Shown: positions 1 to 7,141 of the stretch, in pieces
Position numbering within the stretch: the stretch's first letter is position 1
Layout of the letters: every line of letters starts with the position of its first letter
Origin: Peptostreptococcaceae bacterium
GTDB taxonomy: Bacteria > Bacillota_A > Clostridia > Peptostreptococcales > Anaerovoracaceae
Assembly: GCA_016650135.1 (NCBI GenBank)
Contig: JAENWH010000006.1
Coordinates: 1 to 19,459 of the forward strand
DNA length: 19,459 nucleotides
Direction: 5' to 3'
Notes under the pieces: generated by a model
The model's database searches: none
The model's input: the letters and a program-made list of their open reading frames with translations, nothing else
What the model was told of the DNA's origin: nothing
Made by a program: the position numbers and the translations under genes

Positions 1-24
1 CCCGAAATAAATTTACTACTTAGT

Positions 25-121
25 TGGCTGGAATTATGCCGAGAAATATAGTGGCTCTCACCTTGCACACGTTGGCTCTAAAATATGAACATAGTGGCTC
101 TAAAATATGACTAACATGGCT
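25..121. repeat. Phased direct repeats, possible insertion-sequence end
   Basis: The core TGGCT occurs five times in the same orientation, starting at 25, 52, 73, 95 and 117. The last four copies extend to TGGCTCT, and the third and fourth share TGGCTCTAAAATATGA. Spacing of the last four is 21-22 bp, about two helical turns, as expected for protein-binding sites on one DNA face. Multiple terminal transposase-binding repeats are known at the ends of IS21-family elements, so this may be the end of such an element lying mostly left of the window. No transposase is visible here, so the family assignment is inference. The last copy overlaps the 3' end of the zinc-ribbon gene. Confidence 0.45.
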
Positions 122-353
122 CTATGGCATGACAATATTCATTTACTCCCTTACTAAGTGGGGCTATTTGAGTCAAATAGTAATATATTGCGCTTTTAAT
201 TTTTGGTTCAATAATATCGTCATCAAATAGAGAGTTTTCAACCTCAAAAAAACCACACTGTGGGCATGAGATATATTTGCCAAAACAATACGGCGCTTTC
301 TCAACATATGCTCCATTTGAACATATTGGACATCTGGACTCCTTATTTACCAT
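111..353 (-). CDS. Small zinc-ribbon protein (possibly 3'-truncated)
   Basis: An 80-aa protein with CPIC at residues 8-11 and CPQC at 31-34, a typical four-cysteine zinc ribbon, and an extra Cys at 23. The start at 353 is chosen because AAGGAGG (365-359) lies 5 nt upstream; an upstream in-frame ATG at 374 has no such site. It sits 35 nt downstream of the SEFIR gene on the same strand, so the two are probably cotranscribed. The last residues (HAIEPC) are encoded within the TGGCTCT repeat array, which suggests that an insertion-element end replaced the native C-terminus. Its function is unknown; it could be an accessory or nucleic-acid-binding partner of the SEFIR protein. Confidence 0.7.
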   Translation of the reverse strand: MVNKESRCPICSNGAYVEKAPYCFGKYISCPQCGFFEVENSLFDDDIIEPKIKSAIYYYLTQIAPLSKGVNEYCHAIEPC

Positions 354-388
354 TAATACCTCCTTAATATACACATTTCCACCCTAAA

Positions 389-1300
389 TTACGCTTTTGA
401 ACAATCAGCCTCGATGTAAATCTTATATTCAAAAGTAACCTCATCATGATGCGCCCCGTGAGATCGAGATTTAACATCAATTATTTTTGTACCCATAAAT
501 CTTCCATCATGGTTTTGCCAAATAATAATATCATTTACTTGTGCCCTTCTAGTTCCACTACTAAAATTGAATTTACTTATTTCCTTATACTCAGGAAATA
601 TACCAAAATCATTATTAAATCCAACATTACCCGTAGCATAGACAACTCCAGCGTTTGCACTATTCCAACTTGTTTGAAATTCGTATTCACCAGTGCCTAT
701 GGTAAATAAATGGTTGTTATTTGAACTTTCGAAAATTACAGTCCCGTTTAAAGGATATGCCTTATATTTTATAGAATCAATTTTTGTATTTACTTTAATA
801 TTATTAGAGAGATCTGTATTGAAGGGATTTGTTCCTAAATTTGGTTTAATAAGCTCATCAGCCCCAAGTATTCGTGCAATAAGTTCCCTGTATTTTTCAT
901 AGTATTTATCGTCATCTGTAAAATCGATATAAAATTTAGATTTTAAAAATATTGGAGTTTTTTCTTCACTTTTATTATTCCTAATTATTGGAATAATTGA
1001 ATTGATTTTCGAATTAGATAATAATGGAAATGAAATTATTGTACTCTCGTATCCTGCGCCACCCTCACCAGCATTAGACTTTTTTACATAATTCTCCGAA
1101 CAGACACATAGCACAAATGAGGATTCTTTTGAAGCATTTTCCATGAAAAATCTCAAATCATCCCCAAGTTTTAAATCAAATTTGTCTAAGACAACATCAA
1201 TGCTATGGTTCTTCATGTCTGCGGATAGTTTTTTTACCCACTCAATATGATTCTCGTCATCATGTGAATACGAAACAAAGACTTTTGGATTTATATTCAT
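389..1300 (-). CDS. SEFIR (TIR-like) domain protein, putative defence effector
   Basis: A 303-aa protein. Residues 5-150 form a SEFIR/TIR-like domain: FVSYSHDD at 8-15 (box 1), DKFDLKLGDDL at 39-49 (box 2) and the strand SFVLCVCSENYV at 61-72, followed by GGAGYES (80-86) whose Glu is in the position conserved in bacterial SEFIR/TIR proteins. Residues 180-300 are a beta-rich region with no family I recognise (YPLNGTVIFES, YEFQTSWNSANAGVVYATG); it may be a sensor domain. Bacterial TIR/SEFIR domains often act in phage defence, some by degrading NAD+. Whether this one is enzymatic is not shown. The GGAGG ribosome site at about 1310 supports the start. It is the first gene of a leftward pair with the zinc ribbon, and is divergent from the gene at 1488. 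Confidence 0.85.
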   Translation of the reverse strand: MNINPKVFVSYSHDDENHIEWVKKLSADMKNHSIDVVLDKFDLKLGDDLRFFMENASKESSFVLCVCSENYVKKSNAGEGGAGYESTIISFPLLSNSKINSIIPIIRNNKSEEKTPIFLKSKFYIDFTDDDKYYEKYRELIARILGADELIKPNLGTNPFNTDLSNNIKVNTKIDSIKYKAYPLNGTVIFESSNNNHLFTIGTGEYEFQTSWNSANAGVVYATGNVGFNNDFGIFPEYKEISKFNFSSGTRRAQVNDIIIWQNHDGRFMGTKIIDVKSRSHGAHHDEVTFEYKIYIEADCSKA

Positions 1301-1430
1301 TAGTACCTCCGTTTTTTATCTCTAGCATCTTCCAATTTTTATTCTACACCTATTAGGCATTAACTTCTACAATTTTGAATACAATACCACCATAAAGCTA
1401 TTCCTTTTTCTTATATTCCACCGCAAAATA

Positions 1431-1439
1431 TGCTATAAT
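1431..1439 (+). promoter_or_regulatory. Extended -10 promoter for the gene at 1488
   Basis: TGCTATAAT is a perfect -10 hexamer (1434-1439) with the extended TGn motif. No good -35 hexamer is present, which is tolerated by extended -10 promoters. Transcription would start near 1446. The leader carries a GTGCAC-centred palindrome (CGTGCACG) at about 1449-1456. This 187-bp intergenic region must also hold the leftward promoter for the SEFIR gene, for which I see no clear hexamers. Confidence 0.55.
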
Positions 1440-1487
1440 ATTCTTATTCGTGCACGTGTTTGCATTTAATAAAAGGATGTGGCTGAT

Positions 1488-2258
1488 TTGAATATAAAGT
1501 GGAACCTAGATGAAGGAACGTTTGCAACACAAAGATCAGATTACAAAACAATCGAATTAATAGATGAGGAAATAGCTATTAATTTAAGAAGTAACTCAAG
1601 AAGAAGCGAACTGAAAACCTCCTATTTGCAAGATGTTTTAAACCTGTATGAGAAATACAAAAGCGCAAATAAATCCTTTCAATTGAAGGAACATGAAATA
1701 AGCGATTATAGAAATAAAAGTAGTGAGTTATACAGTGATTGTGCGGACATAGAAAAGCATATGAGCACTTTTTATGGGCTAAAAAACATTCGTGCTTTTA
1801 CGTATTTGGCTTATATGTCAGTTACTTCGAGTTATGAGATTTTTAAATACTGTGGTAACGCTGTTAATCTGATGCACGACAATGGTGATGCCTCCAGAAA
1901 CTATTTCAAACTGCTGGATGAGTTCTGCATTAAATATTTTTGTCAAGATAATGATCTGGAGTTCATTAGTATTGTTATGCAAAACCCCTATACTCATTTA
2001 TTCGAAATTGCAAAGCAAGTTTATCTCACAAAATTATTTGTTCCTGACGTAGAATTTTATGCAACCTGGATTTTAACCACGGAAATTCTTCTGTATGAAG
2101 GGCAGGGTATATTGGATGAAATGAAGAAAGCGGAGGACTCTTATACGAAGTCTGATTATCATCAAAAGAACATTGCGGATGTGGAAAGAGCTTGCAATAA
2201 GATGGAAGAAATAATTGGTTATTTAAATATAGAAAAAGCAGCAAGCGTTAGTCAATAA
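1488..2258 (+). CDS. Unrecognised 256-aa helical protein
   Basis: I do not recognise this protein. It is mostly alpha-helical by composition, with a charged N-terminal half (residues 45-90 rich in K, E and S, possibly coiled coil) and a hydrophobic aromatic middle (FTYLAYMSVTSSYEIFKYCG). There is no signal peptide and no clear transmembrane segment. TTG at 1488 is chosen as start because AAAAGGA (1471-1477) lies 10 nt upstream; the in-frame GTG at 1479 sits directly on that site. It is transcribed divergently from the SEFIR gene, has its own extended -10 promoter and ends in a strong terminator, so it is a one-gene unit. Its position between defence genes suggests a defence role, but nothing in the sequence identifies it. 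Confidence 0.8.
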   Translation: MNIKWNLDEGTFATQRSDYKTIELIDEEIAINLRSNSRRSELKTSYLQDVLNLYEKYKSANKSFQLKEHEISDYRNKSSELYSDCADIEKHMSTFYGLKNIRAFTYLAYMSVTSSYEIFKYCGNAVNLMHDNGDASRNYFKLLDEFCIKYFCQDNDLEFISIVMQNPYTHLFEIAKQVYLTKLFVPDVEFYATWILTTEILLYEGQGILDEMKKAEDSYTKSDYHQKNIADVERACNKMEEIIGYLNIEKAASVSQ

Positions 2259-2280
2259 CTGCTCGGAAGAATAGATCATA

Positions 2281-2311
2281 AAATGTCATGGGTTACCATG
2301 GCATTTTTTTA
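2281..2311 (+). terminator. Rho-independent terminator
   Basis: AAATGTCATGG and CCATGGCATTT form an 11-bp stem with one T-G wobble around the 4-nt loop GTTA, followed by a T run. It lies 22 bp after the stop of the 1488 gene. Confidence 0.9.
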
Positions 2312-2394
2312 AGAGATTTTTCCTATAAGTGAAGAAAAAATTTCGGAAAATTCACGTTTTTACAAACAATTTGGTTTAACCTTTGTTAAATGAT

Positions 2395-2463
2395 AGTATC
2401 AATTTGTATACATTTCAAGGATGCTCAATACAACTAACTAAAAAGTATCAATAAGTATACTTG
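2395..2463. repeat. Operator-like direct repeat pair
   Basis: AGTATCAATTTGTATACATT (2395-2414) and AGTATCAATAAGTATACTTG (2444-2463) are related direct repeats 49 bp apart, each with a GTATAC palindrome core. They lie upstream of the promoter at 2501-2529 and could bind a regulator. Just downstream, TTGAGA occurs at both 2471 and 2501, and GTCTCA (from 2478) forms an inverted repeat with TGAGAC overlapping the -35. Confidence 0.4.
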
Positions 2464-2500
2464 GAATATTTTGAGAAGTCTCAGTCGTCATGGTTAGATT

Positions 2501-2529
2501 TTGAGACCTTTAATTCATTATAGTATAAT
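2501..2529 (+). promoter_or_regulatory. Strong sigma-A-type promoter
   Basis: TTGAGA (2501-2506), a 17-bp spacer and a perfect TATAAT (2524-2529). The expected transcription start is about 2536. The unit it drives ends at a terminator about 105 nt later. Confidence 0.65.
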
Positions 2530-2605
2530 CAGGAGTAAATAGTGGAGCCAGACAGAGGAAGCCAAAGAATGAATGAAGATTGCCAGATTAATAATCTCAA
2601 ATTAG

Positions 2606-2625
2606 AATCGGTGTCATAACTTAAA
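2606..2625. repeat. 20-bp direct repeat, copy 1
   Basis: AATCGGTGTCATAACTTAAA is repeated exactly at 4528-4547. The two copies flank the nuclease gene at 2970-4439. This copy supplies the left arm of the terminator at 2610-2641. Confidence 0.85.
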
Positions 2626-2641
2626 CATCGACACCTTTTTG
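2610..2641 (+). terminator. Terminator of the small transcription unit
   Basis: GGTGTC (2610-2615) pairs with GACACC (2630-2635) across a 14-nt loop and is followed directly by a T run. Confidence 0.6.
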
Positions 2642-2969
2642 TTTCTATTTAAAGTAAGCTTGAATTGGATACCATAAGTTACTGCGATAAGGTAATGACA
2701 TAAACAATCTGTGTTGCATTAGAGTATAGGCATAACCCCCTCCAATATAGGACGAATCGAACACTAAAATCAGTACTAATTATATTTTTCGCTTAAAAAA
2801 TGAGCAGGTTAATCGTTGAATTGTAAAGGATTTTGTGATAACTGTTTCATTCGGTCGATAATAAAGAATAAAGGATTCGAAATACAGTAAAATTTGATTT
2901 CCTTTAATAAAAGTAGTATTGTTAAGTAACGGATTTGATGTTATTAGAAATAAAATATAGGGGTAAAAA
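2642..2969. other. Intergenic region upstream of the nuclease gene
   Basis: 328 bp without a convincing gene. A possible promoter is TTGATT (2894-2899), a 17-bp spacer and TATTGT (2917-2922), which has a weak -10. AGGGGT precedes the ATG at 2970 at normal spacing. Nothing else was recognised. Confidence 0.4.
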
Positions 2970-4439
2970 ATGAAATATAAACAACATCGGTTTGATGAAT
3001 TGATTTCCCAGTATGATTCAAAAATTCTGATTCAAGAGTTTGCTAAAATTAATCAAAACATCTTTAATAATAAAGCAAAAAACAAAGAGCCTTACATTGA
3101 AATTATTATGGAAAGAGGTTTTAGGAAAATTACTAATATCGTTGGGCATTGGACTATTAGAGATATTATAATACGTATCATTTCAAGAGCACATAATGAT
3201 AATTATGCATTAATTAAGAAAAACATAAATGACGAGGAACTGAAAGAAATTATAGCCCAATTCGGTGTATATGAACAGGAGAATAGCAAAAAAATAAAAG
3301 AAGCCGATATATTTTATATACTACACGGCTATTCAGAGCAACAATTTTATTGCCAAGTAAATCGTAGCCTTGATAATTTTACAAGGAATAGGATTATATT
3401 TGTTGAAATTAATAGGTTGTCGGGTAATATTCTGGATATTGAAACACCATTAATGAATACCCTCGGGTTGAATTATCACGAATTTCAATATCTTATGGCA
3501 GTGCTTTACATAAAATCAAAGGATGATATCAATCCATTGAATTATAAAGAAGGTTATTTCAATGGAGCTGACTTTATTGATGCTGAATCAAAATATAAAA
3601 AGCTTGTCAAGTACTTTACGGGAGAATATAAGGATGTTCAGGAGGTCGATTCCAATTTGGCAAGGTATTTATTTCCAATTATATTTGACGGCACTAGTAC
3701 TACTGTAATTGATATGTTCATGCTTGAACAAAAATTATATGAAGGTGATTACTGGGTTATAAGAGAATATTATTGTAAGAATCCACTTAAGAGAGATGCG
3801 AACTATTTCCCTAATACATTTGGAATTTTGTTTGAGAATTATATAAAAGAAATCCTAAAAGATATAAAGAATTGTTGCTATACACAACTGACAAATGAAA
3901 ATTCAAAAGAAATTCTTAAGGCTTCAACGGACAATAATGAGATATATGCTGACTTTATTATTGAAACCACAAAATACTGCGTTATTTTAGAGGTTAAAAG
4001 CGCTATATTAGCGCCAAAAGGTAGGGATATAATTGACAATAGAGAAGCAGTAATGAAATTCTATGAAAGAACATTTGTTAGAGGTTCTGAACAAGTCTTA
4101 AATACTATAAAGAGGTTTGAACCAAATGACCGAAATTGTTATGGGATGGTACTATATTATAAAGATGGATTTCTGAAGAATTCAACAAAAGATATATATC
4201 TTAGGGATGTGAACAGAGAAGAATTGAGAAGTGTGCTTGCTATTGATATAACGGAATTTGAATACCTCTTAAGCGCAATCGATAAAGATACTGAATTAGG
4301 TGAAAATATTATTAAATCTTTTGTCGATGTTAATGAAAAACAAGACAGGAGCAAAGGCTCAGATTTATTAAATCATATAAATATTTTTGATACATCACTC
4401 AGGTCGGCAATAAGGAAATTTGATACCATTGGTTTGTAA
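2970..4439 (+). CDS. PD-(D/E)XK nuclease-like protein, orphan
   Basis: A 489-aa protein. Its C-terminal half carries the signature of a PD-(D/E)XK nuclease: a helix with Glu at 289 (GILFENYIKEIL), Asp at 328 (YADFII), the LEVKS motif with Glu 341 and Lys 343, and a following helix with a conserved-type Gln (SEQVLNTIKRF, about 373-382). The N-terminal 270 residues are helical and unrecognised and may sense a trigger or bind a partner. It likely cleaves nucleic acid and, given its neighbours, may be a defence effector. The start at 2970 has AGGGGT upstream. No cognate methyltransferase or antitoxin gene is adjacent. The gene is flanked by the 20-bp repeat. The exact family is unknown; recycling or repair nuclease is an alternative. 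Confidence 0.75.
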   Translation: MKYKQHRFDELISQYDSKILIQEFAKINQNIFNNKAKNKEPYIEIIMERGFRKITNIVGHWTIRDIIIRIISRAHNDNYALIKKNINDEELKEIIAQFGVYEQENSKKIKEADIFYILHGYSEQQFYCQVNRSLDNFTRNRIIFVEINRLSGNILDIETPLMNTLGLNYHEFQYLMAVLYIKSKDDINPLNYKEGYFNGADFIDAESKYKKLVKYFTGEYKDVQEVDSNLARYLFPIIFDGTSTTVIDMFMLEQKLYEGDYWVIREYYCKNPLKRDANYFPNTFGILFENYIKEILKDIKNCCYTQLTNENSKEILKASTDNNEIYADFIIETTKYCVILEVKSAILAPKGRDIIDNREAVMKFYERTFVRGSEQVLNTIKRFEPNDRNCYGMVLYYKDGFLKNSTKDIYLRDVNREELRSVLAIDITEFEYLLSAIDKDTELGENIIKSFVDVNEKQDRSKGSDLLNHINIFDTSLRSAIRKFDTIGL

Positions 4440-4527
4440 AAACATTTAAAAACATGAAATATAAAAAGGTGCCAAGGGGTATTTTAATTAAAGGATATAA
4501 TAATAATGAAATAGACAAAGAATTATT

Positions 4528-4547
4528 AATCGGTGTCATAACTTAAA
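4528..4547. repeat. 20-bp direct repeat, copy 2
   Basis: Identical to 2606-2625 (AATCGGTGTCATAACTTAAA). The similar GGTGTGTCATATCTTA at about 4590 may be a degenerate third copy. Confidence 0.85.
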
Positions 4548-4858
4548 GTATTAGCACCACTATACTTACATGGTAGAATCAAGCCATAAGGGTGTGTCAT
4601 ATCTTATTACCATAAGCAGAGGTCTTTTATTACAAAATATGAAAATTGCATCGTATCAAGTAGAGAGTAACTTGAGAGAAACAGCATTGAGGAGGAGTCG
4701 AATAATATAAAGAATTTTAATGAGATATGTTCTAGTAGACAATACATGTGCTAACGGTCACTGCTATCACAAACAATAGGTGTGGTAAAGTGTTTAGTAT
4801 ATTGAAAGTACTTAGGTTCAATAAGATGAAATAATCCTTAAAGTCGAAGATGGGCATA

Positions 4859-4886
4859 TTGAGCAGTGATACTAATTAGATATAAT
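4859..4886 (+). promoter_or_regulatory. Promoter of the membrane/lysozyme-like operon
   Basis: TTGAGC (4859-4864), a 16-bp spacer and a perfect TATAAT (4881-4886), 46 bp before the ATG of the membrane protein. Confidence 0.55.
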
Positions 4887-4931
4887 CAATAAAGAGATGT
4901 ATTTGAGGTAATTGTAAGAGAGGGATAAATA

Positions 4932-5621
4932 ATGTTAGAAAGAATATGGAGTTTCGAAATTCAGATTGCACCAATAATATTGGCTTTTATTATTTTTCAA
5001 GTACCAAGTATGATACATAAATTAAAAAAACAATATTATGTACCTATATATTTTTCAGTATTTCCATTTAATATAATAAATAAAAGTCTGTCAACTTATT
5101 TAGTAGATGACTATTTAGGTGAAAACATGACCGATAAACAAGCAGAGGAATATAGAAGAAAAGTTATTTTTATTTCTGCTATATCTGTTACAATTTCAGT
5201 TATCGTGATTCCGGCTTTAACAGGTTTTTTGAGCACATTTTTCCTATCGGATAGTACATTGTTCCAATTTTTACTATTTTTAAGTATATATTTAATTTTC
5301 GTGACTTTAAAATCAATCTTGAATTTCAAGCATCATTCGATTTCGTCTAAAGGGAATACTGCTTTTTTATCGATTATATATTTTTTATACGTAGGTATGG
5401 TGATTTATGTCATATATATTAGTTACATGTGGGCTCAGAATTACACAAAAGTAGGAGATTGGTTAGGACTATTAAATAGCTCAGTAGATTTTATTTTTGG
5501 AACAATAGGTATTAAAGGTATTATGCCAATTATAATAATGGGAGCATTTTCTCATAAAATATTCGATAGAAAAATTCGACAAGAAAAAATAGAAGAAATT
5601 AAATATTGGAGTAATGATTAG
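4932..5621 (+). CDS. Polytopic membrane protein, unrecognised
   Basis: A 229-aa protein with about five hydrophobic segments: residues 10-26, 79-104, 110-130, 144-167 and 188-206. It has a positively charged loop after the first segment and a charged C-terminal tail (KIRQEKIEEIKYWSND). I recognise no transporter or enzyme motif. The start is supported by GAGAGGGA upstream. Its stop codon abuts the ATG of the next gene with no gap, so the two are translationally coupled and probably act together. The partner resembles lysozyme-fold enzymes, so this protein could be its membrane anchor or the channel component of a holin-like pair. That role is inference only. Confidence 0.8.
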   Translation: MLERIWSFEIQIAPIILAFIIFQVPSMIHKLKKQYYVPIYFSVFPFNIINKSLSTYLVDDYLGENMTDKQAEEYRRKVIFISAISVTISVIVIPALTGFLSTFFLSDSTLFQFLLFLSIYLIFVTLKSILNFKHHSISSKGNTAFLSIIYFLYVGMVIYVIYISYMWAQNYTKVGDWLGLLNSSVDFIFGTIGIKGIMPIIIMGAFSHKIFDRKIRQEKIEEIKYWSND

Positions 5622-6116
5622 ATGATAGAAAAACATTTTTTTAATATGAGTAATGACATCAAATTTCTTATTAAGTCAAATAGAATTAATCCCTATGTAC
5701 ATGCAATAATGATAACGGAATCATTCTTTCGTAAAAAACCTAGAATGATTGGAGAAGTTATATTTTGGTACTGGTGTACTTTATTTTTCCCACGTAGAGT
5801 TGCAAGTATTAGTATTGGAATTTGTCAAATGCAAATAAGGCATTGGATTTCACTTGGATTCTTTAAGGGCGATAAACCAACAATATCGAAAATCGTTATG
5901 TTATTTGATGTCATTTCAAATTATGATGTTTGCTTCTCGTATTTAAATTCAAATGGTATGCTGGAATCGGAATCGCTAATTACAATCGGAACCTATTATA
6001 GAGGCCGAATTGGTAACTATTATTACAATACTTTGCAATATTGCTTTAATAAATTAACAAGCCTAGAAAATATCACAACGTCTAACACTACATCTGAGCA
6101 GGTCCATAGAAAGTGA
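5622..6116 (+). CDS. Putative lysozyme/SLT-like protein
   Basis: A 164-aa protein without a signal peptide. ITESFF (31-36) places a Glu at 33, and SIGICQMQ (63-70) resembles the GxxQ block that follows the catalytic Glu in lytic transglycosylases and related lysozyme-fold enzymes; IGTYYRG (122-128) could match the later AxxYNxG block. Spacing is longer than in classical SLT domains, so this is a suggestion rather than a firm assignment. It begins at the nucleotide after the stop of the membrane gene, and a terminator follows at 6194, closing a two-gene operon. It may act on peptidoglycan if released across the membrane. Alternatively it is a non-enzymatic relative. Confidence 0.7.
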   Translation: MIEKHFFNMSNDIKFLIKSNRINPYVHAIMITESFFRKKPRMIGEVIFWYWCTLFFPRRVASISIGICQMQIRHWISLGFFKGDKPTISKIVMLFDVISNYDVCFSYLNSNGMLESESLITIGTYYRGRIGNYYYNTLQYCFNKLTSLENITTSNTTSEQVHRK

Positions 6117-6193
6117 AAGCAGTAGTTAACAATTTGCTTTGAGAGCCTACAAGAAATTTATAACTAGGCGGACAAATACTTATCATCAAAAGT

Positions 6194-6224
6194 AATCCCC
6201 TTCTTAAAGTGAGCAGGGGGTTTT
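6194..6224 (+). terminator. Terminator of the membrane/lysozyme-like operon
   Basis: AATCCCC pairs with GGGGGTT (one G-T pair) around a 15-nt loop, with only a short T tail. It lies 78 bp after the stop at 6116. Confidence 0.55.
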
Positions 6225-6230
6225 AAATAC

Positions 6231-6350
6231 ACCGTAAAGGTGTACCATTGCGGTCATAGAAATAGAAAGAAATAATGTTTATAATTATAACCGTAAAGTT
6301 TAAAAAATAAATACGGATATGTTCATAAATAATATGTACAATTACGGACA
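6231..6350. other. Probable res recombination site of the serine recombinase
   Basis: Several subsite-like inverted repeats lie directly upstream of the recombinase: ACCGTAA/TTGCGGT at 6231-6254, CCGTA/TACGG spanning 26 bp at 6291-6316, and an ATTACGGACA half-site at 6341-6350. ACCGTAAAG is directly repeated at 6231 and 6290. TnpR-type resolvases bind such multi-subsite regions next to their own gene and repress their promoter there. Subsite boundaries are inferred by eye. Confidence 0.5.
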
Positions 6351-6363
6351 CAAATGATATAAT
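6335..6363 (+). promoter_or_regulatory. Recombinase promoter
   Basis: TGTACA (6335-6340), a 17-bp spacer and a perfect TATAAT (6358-6363) with extended TGa. It overlaps the res-like repeats, consistent with autorepression. Confidence 0.5.
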
Positions 6364-6399
6364 GTATTTATAGATATTAAATTTACGGAGGTGAGTGAT

Positions 6400-7014
6400 T
6401 TGACAAGCAGCAATAGAATTTATGGGTATTGCAGGATTAGTGACAAAGACCAGAATGAAGCAAGGCAAGTTAAAGCAATGGCAGATGCAGGTATTGATAC
6501 AAGGTACATAATCATTGATAAGCAAAGTGGTAAGGACTTTAATAGACCACAGTATCAAATGTTGAAAAATGCTTTGCGTGAAGGTGATTTATTAATAGTA
6601 AAATCCATTGATAGATTAGGTAGAAATTATAAAGAAATAATTAAAGAATGGCAATCTATAACCCAAGAAATAAAAGCCGATATAAAAGTATTAGATATGG
6701 AATTATTGGACACAACTTTACATAAAGATTTACTTGGAACGTTTATTTCTGATTTGATACTTCAAGTGCTAGCCTATGTTGCACAACAAGAAAGAGATAA
6801 CATTAAAATAAGGCAAGCTGAAGGTATATTAATAGCAAAGGCACAAGGGAAGCATTTAGGACGACCAAAAGCAATCATGCCCGAACGGTTTGAAGAAGTA
6901 TATAAAAAATGGAAAGAGGAACAGATTACCGCAAAGAAAGCTATGGAAGAATTGAATTTAAAAAGAACGACATTTTATGAATTTGTAAAGCAGATTGAAA
7001 AATATGGAAGATAA
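6400..7014 (+). CDS. TnpR-type serine recombinase (resolvase)
   Basis: A 204-aa site-specific serine recombinase. The catalytic N-terminal domain has the YGYCRIS block (probable nucleophile Ser 14), DKDQNEARQ, and KSIDRLGRNYKEI (the conserved DRLGR), followed by the long dimer helix and a C-terminal helix-turn-helix (GRPKAI, then ITAKKAMEELNLKRTTFYEF). The length matches the resolvase/invertase family. TTG at 6400 is chosen because GGAGGTGA (6387-6394) lies 5 nt upstream; the in-frame GTG at 6391 is inside that site. It is preceded by a res-like region. Degenerate copies of its C-terminal helix-turn-helix occur downstream at 10427 and 10681, showing that related elements have visited this locus repeatedly. 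Confidence 0.95.
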   Translation: MTSSNRIYGYCRISDKDQNEARQVKAMADAGIDTRYIIIDKQSGKDFNRPQYQMLKNALREGDLLIVKSIDRLGRNYKEIIKEWQSITQEIKADIKVLDMELLDTTLHKDLLGTFISDLILQVLAYVAQQERDNIKIRQAEGILIAKAQGKHLGRPKAIMPERFEEVYKKWKEEQITAKKAMEELNLKRTTFYEFVKQIEKYGR

Positions 7015-7141
7015 AGATTCTGGGCAAGTTTTTAATGCTTATATGCTTTTAAAATGAGACTCAATATAATGCATTGAATAAAAATAGTATGATTTTAGTA
7101 ATTAATATTAATAAGACTTTAAGATAAAAGGAGTGTCTAAA

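Larger units (their letters stand above)
2536..2641 (+). ncRNA. Candidate small RNA or tiny-peptide transcript
   Basis: A consensus-like promoter ends at 2529 and a hairpin with a T run ends at 2641, defining a transcript of about 105 nt. It contains a possible 16-codon frame, 2569-2619 (MNEDCQINNLKLESVS), preceded by AGAGG (2554-2558) at 10-nt spacing, whose stop lies inside the terminator stem. The product could be a small RNA, a short peptide or the leader of the nuclease gene at 2970. I recognise no RNA family. The promoter and terminator geometry are visible; the transcript itself is inferred. Confidence 0.4.
4440..4931. other. Intergenic region with repeat copy and promoter
   Basis: About 490 bp. 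It holds the second copy of the 20-bp repeat (4528-4547), which starts a weak hairpin (GGTGT with GCACC, ending at 4559) without a T run. A 30-codon frame at 4454-4546 lacks a ribosome site. GAGGAGG-like sequence near 4690 is followed by no usable start codon. The promoter for the next operon lies at 4859-4886. No gene is supported. Confidence 0.5.

Noticed and set aside
446..902. Rightward frames opposite the SEFIR gene
   Set aside because: They are antisense shadows of a gene with clear domain motifs and lack ribosome sites.
4454..4546. 30-codon frame ending inside the 20-bp repeat
   Set aside because: It has no ribosome site and the matching frame at the first repeat copy is closed.
6391..6399. 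GTG starts upstream of the chosen starts of the recombinase, and likewise at 7133 and 15136
   Set aside because: In each case the GTG lies inside the Shine-Dalgarno sequence that serves the downstream start.
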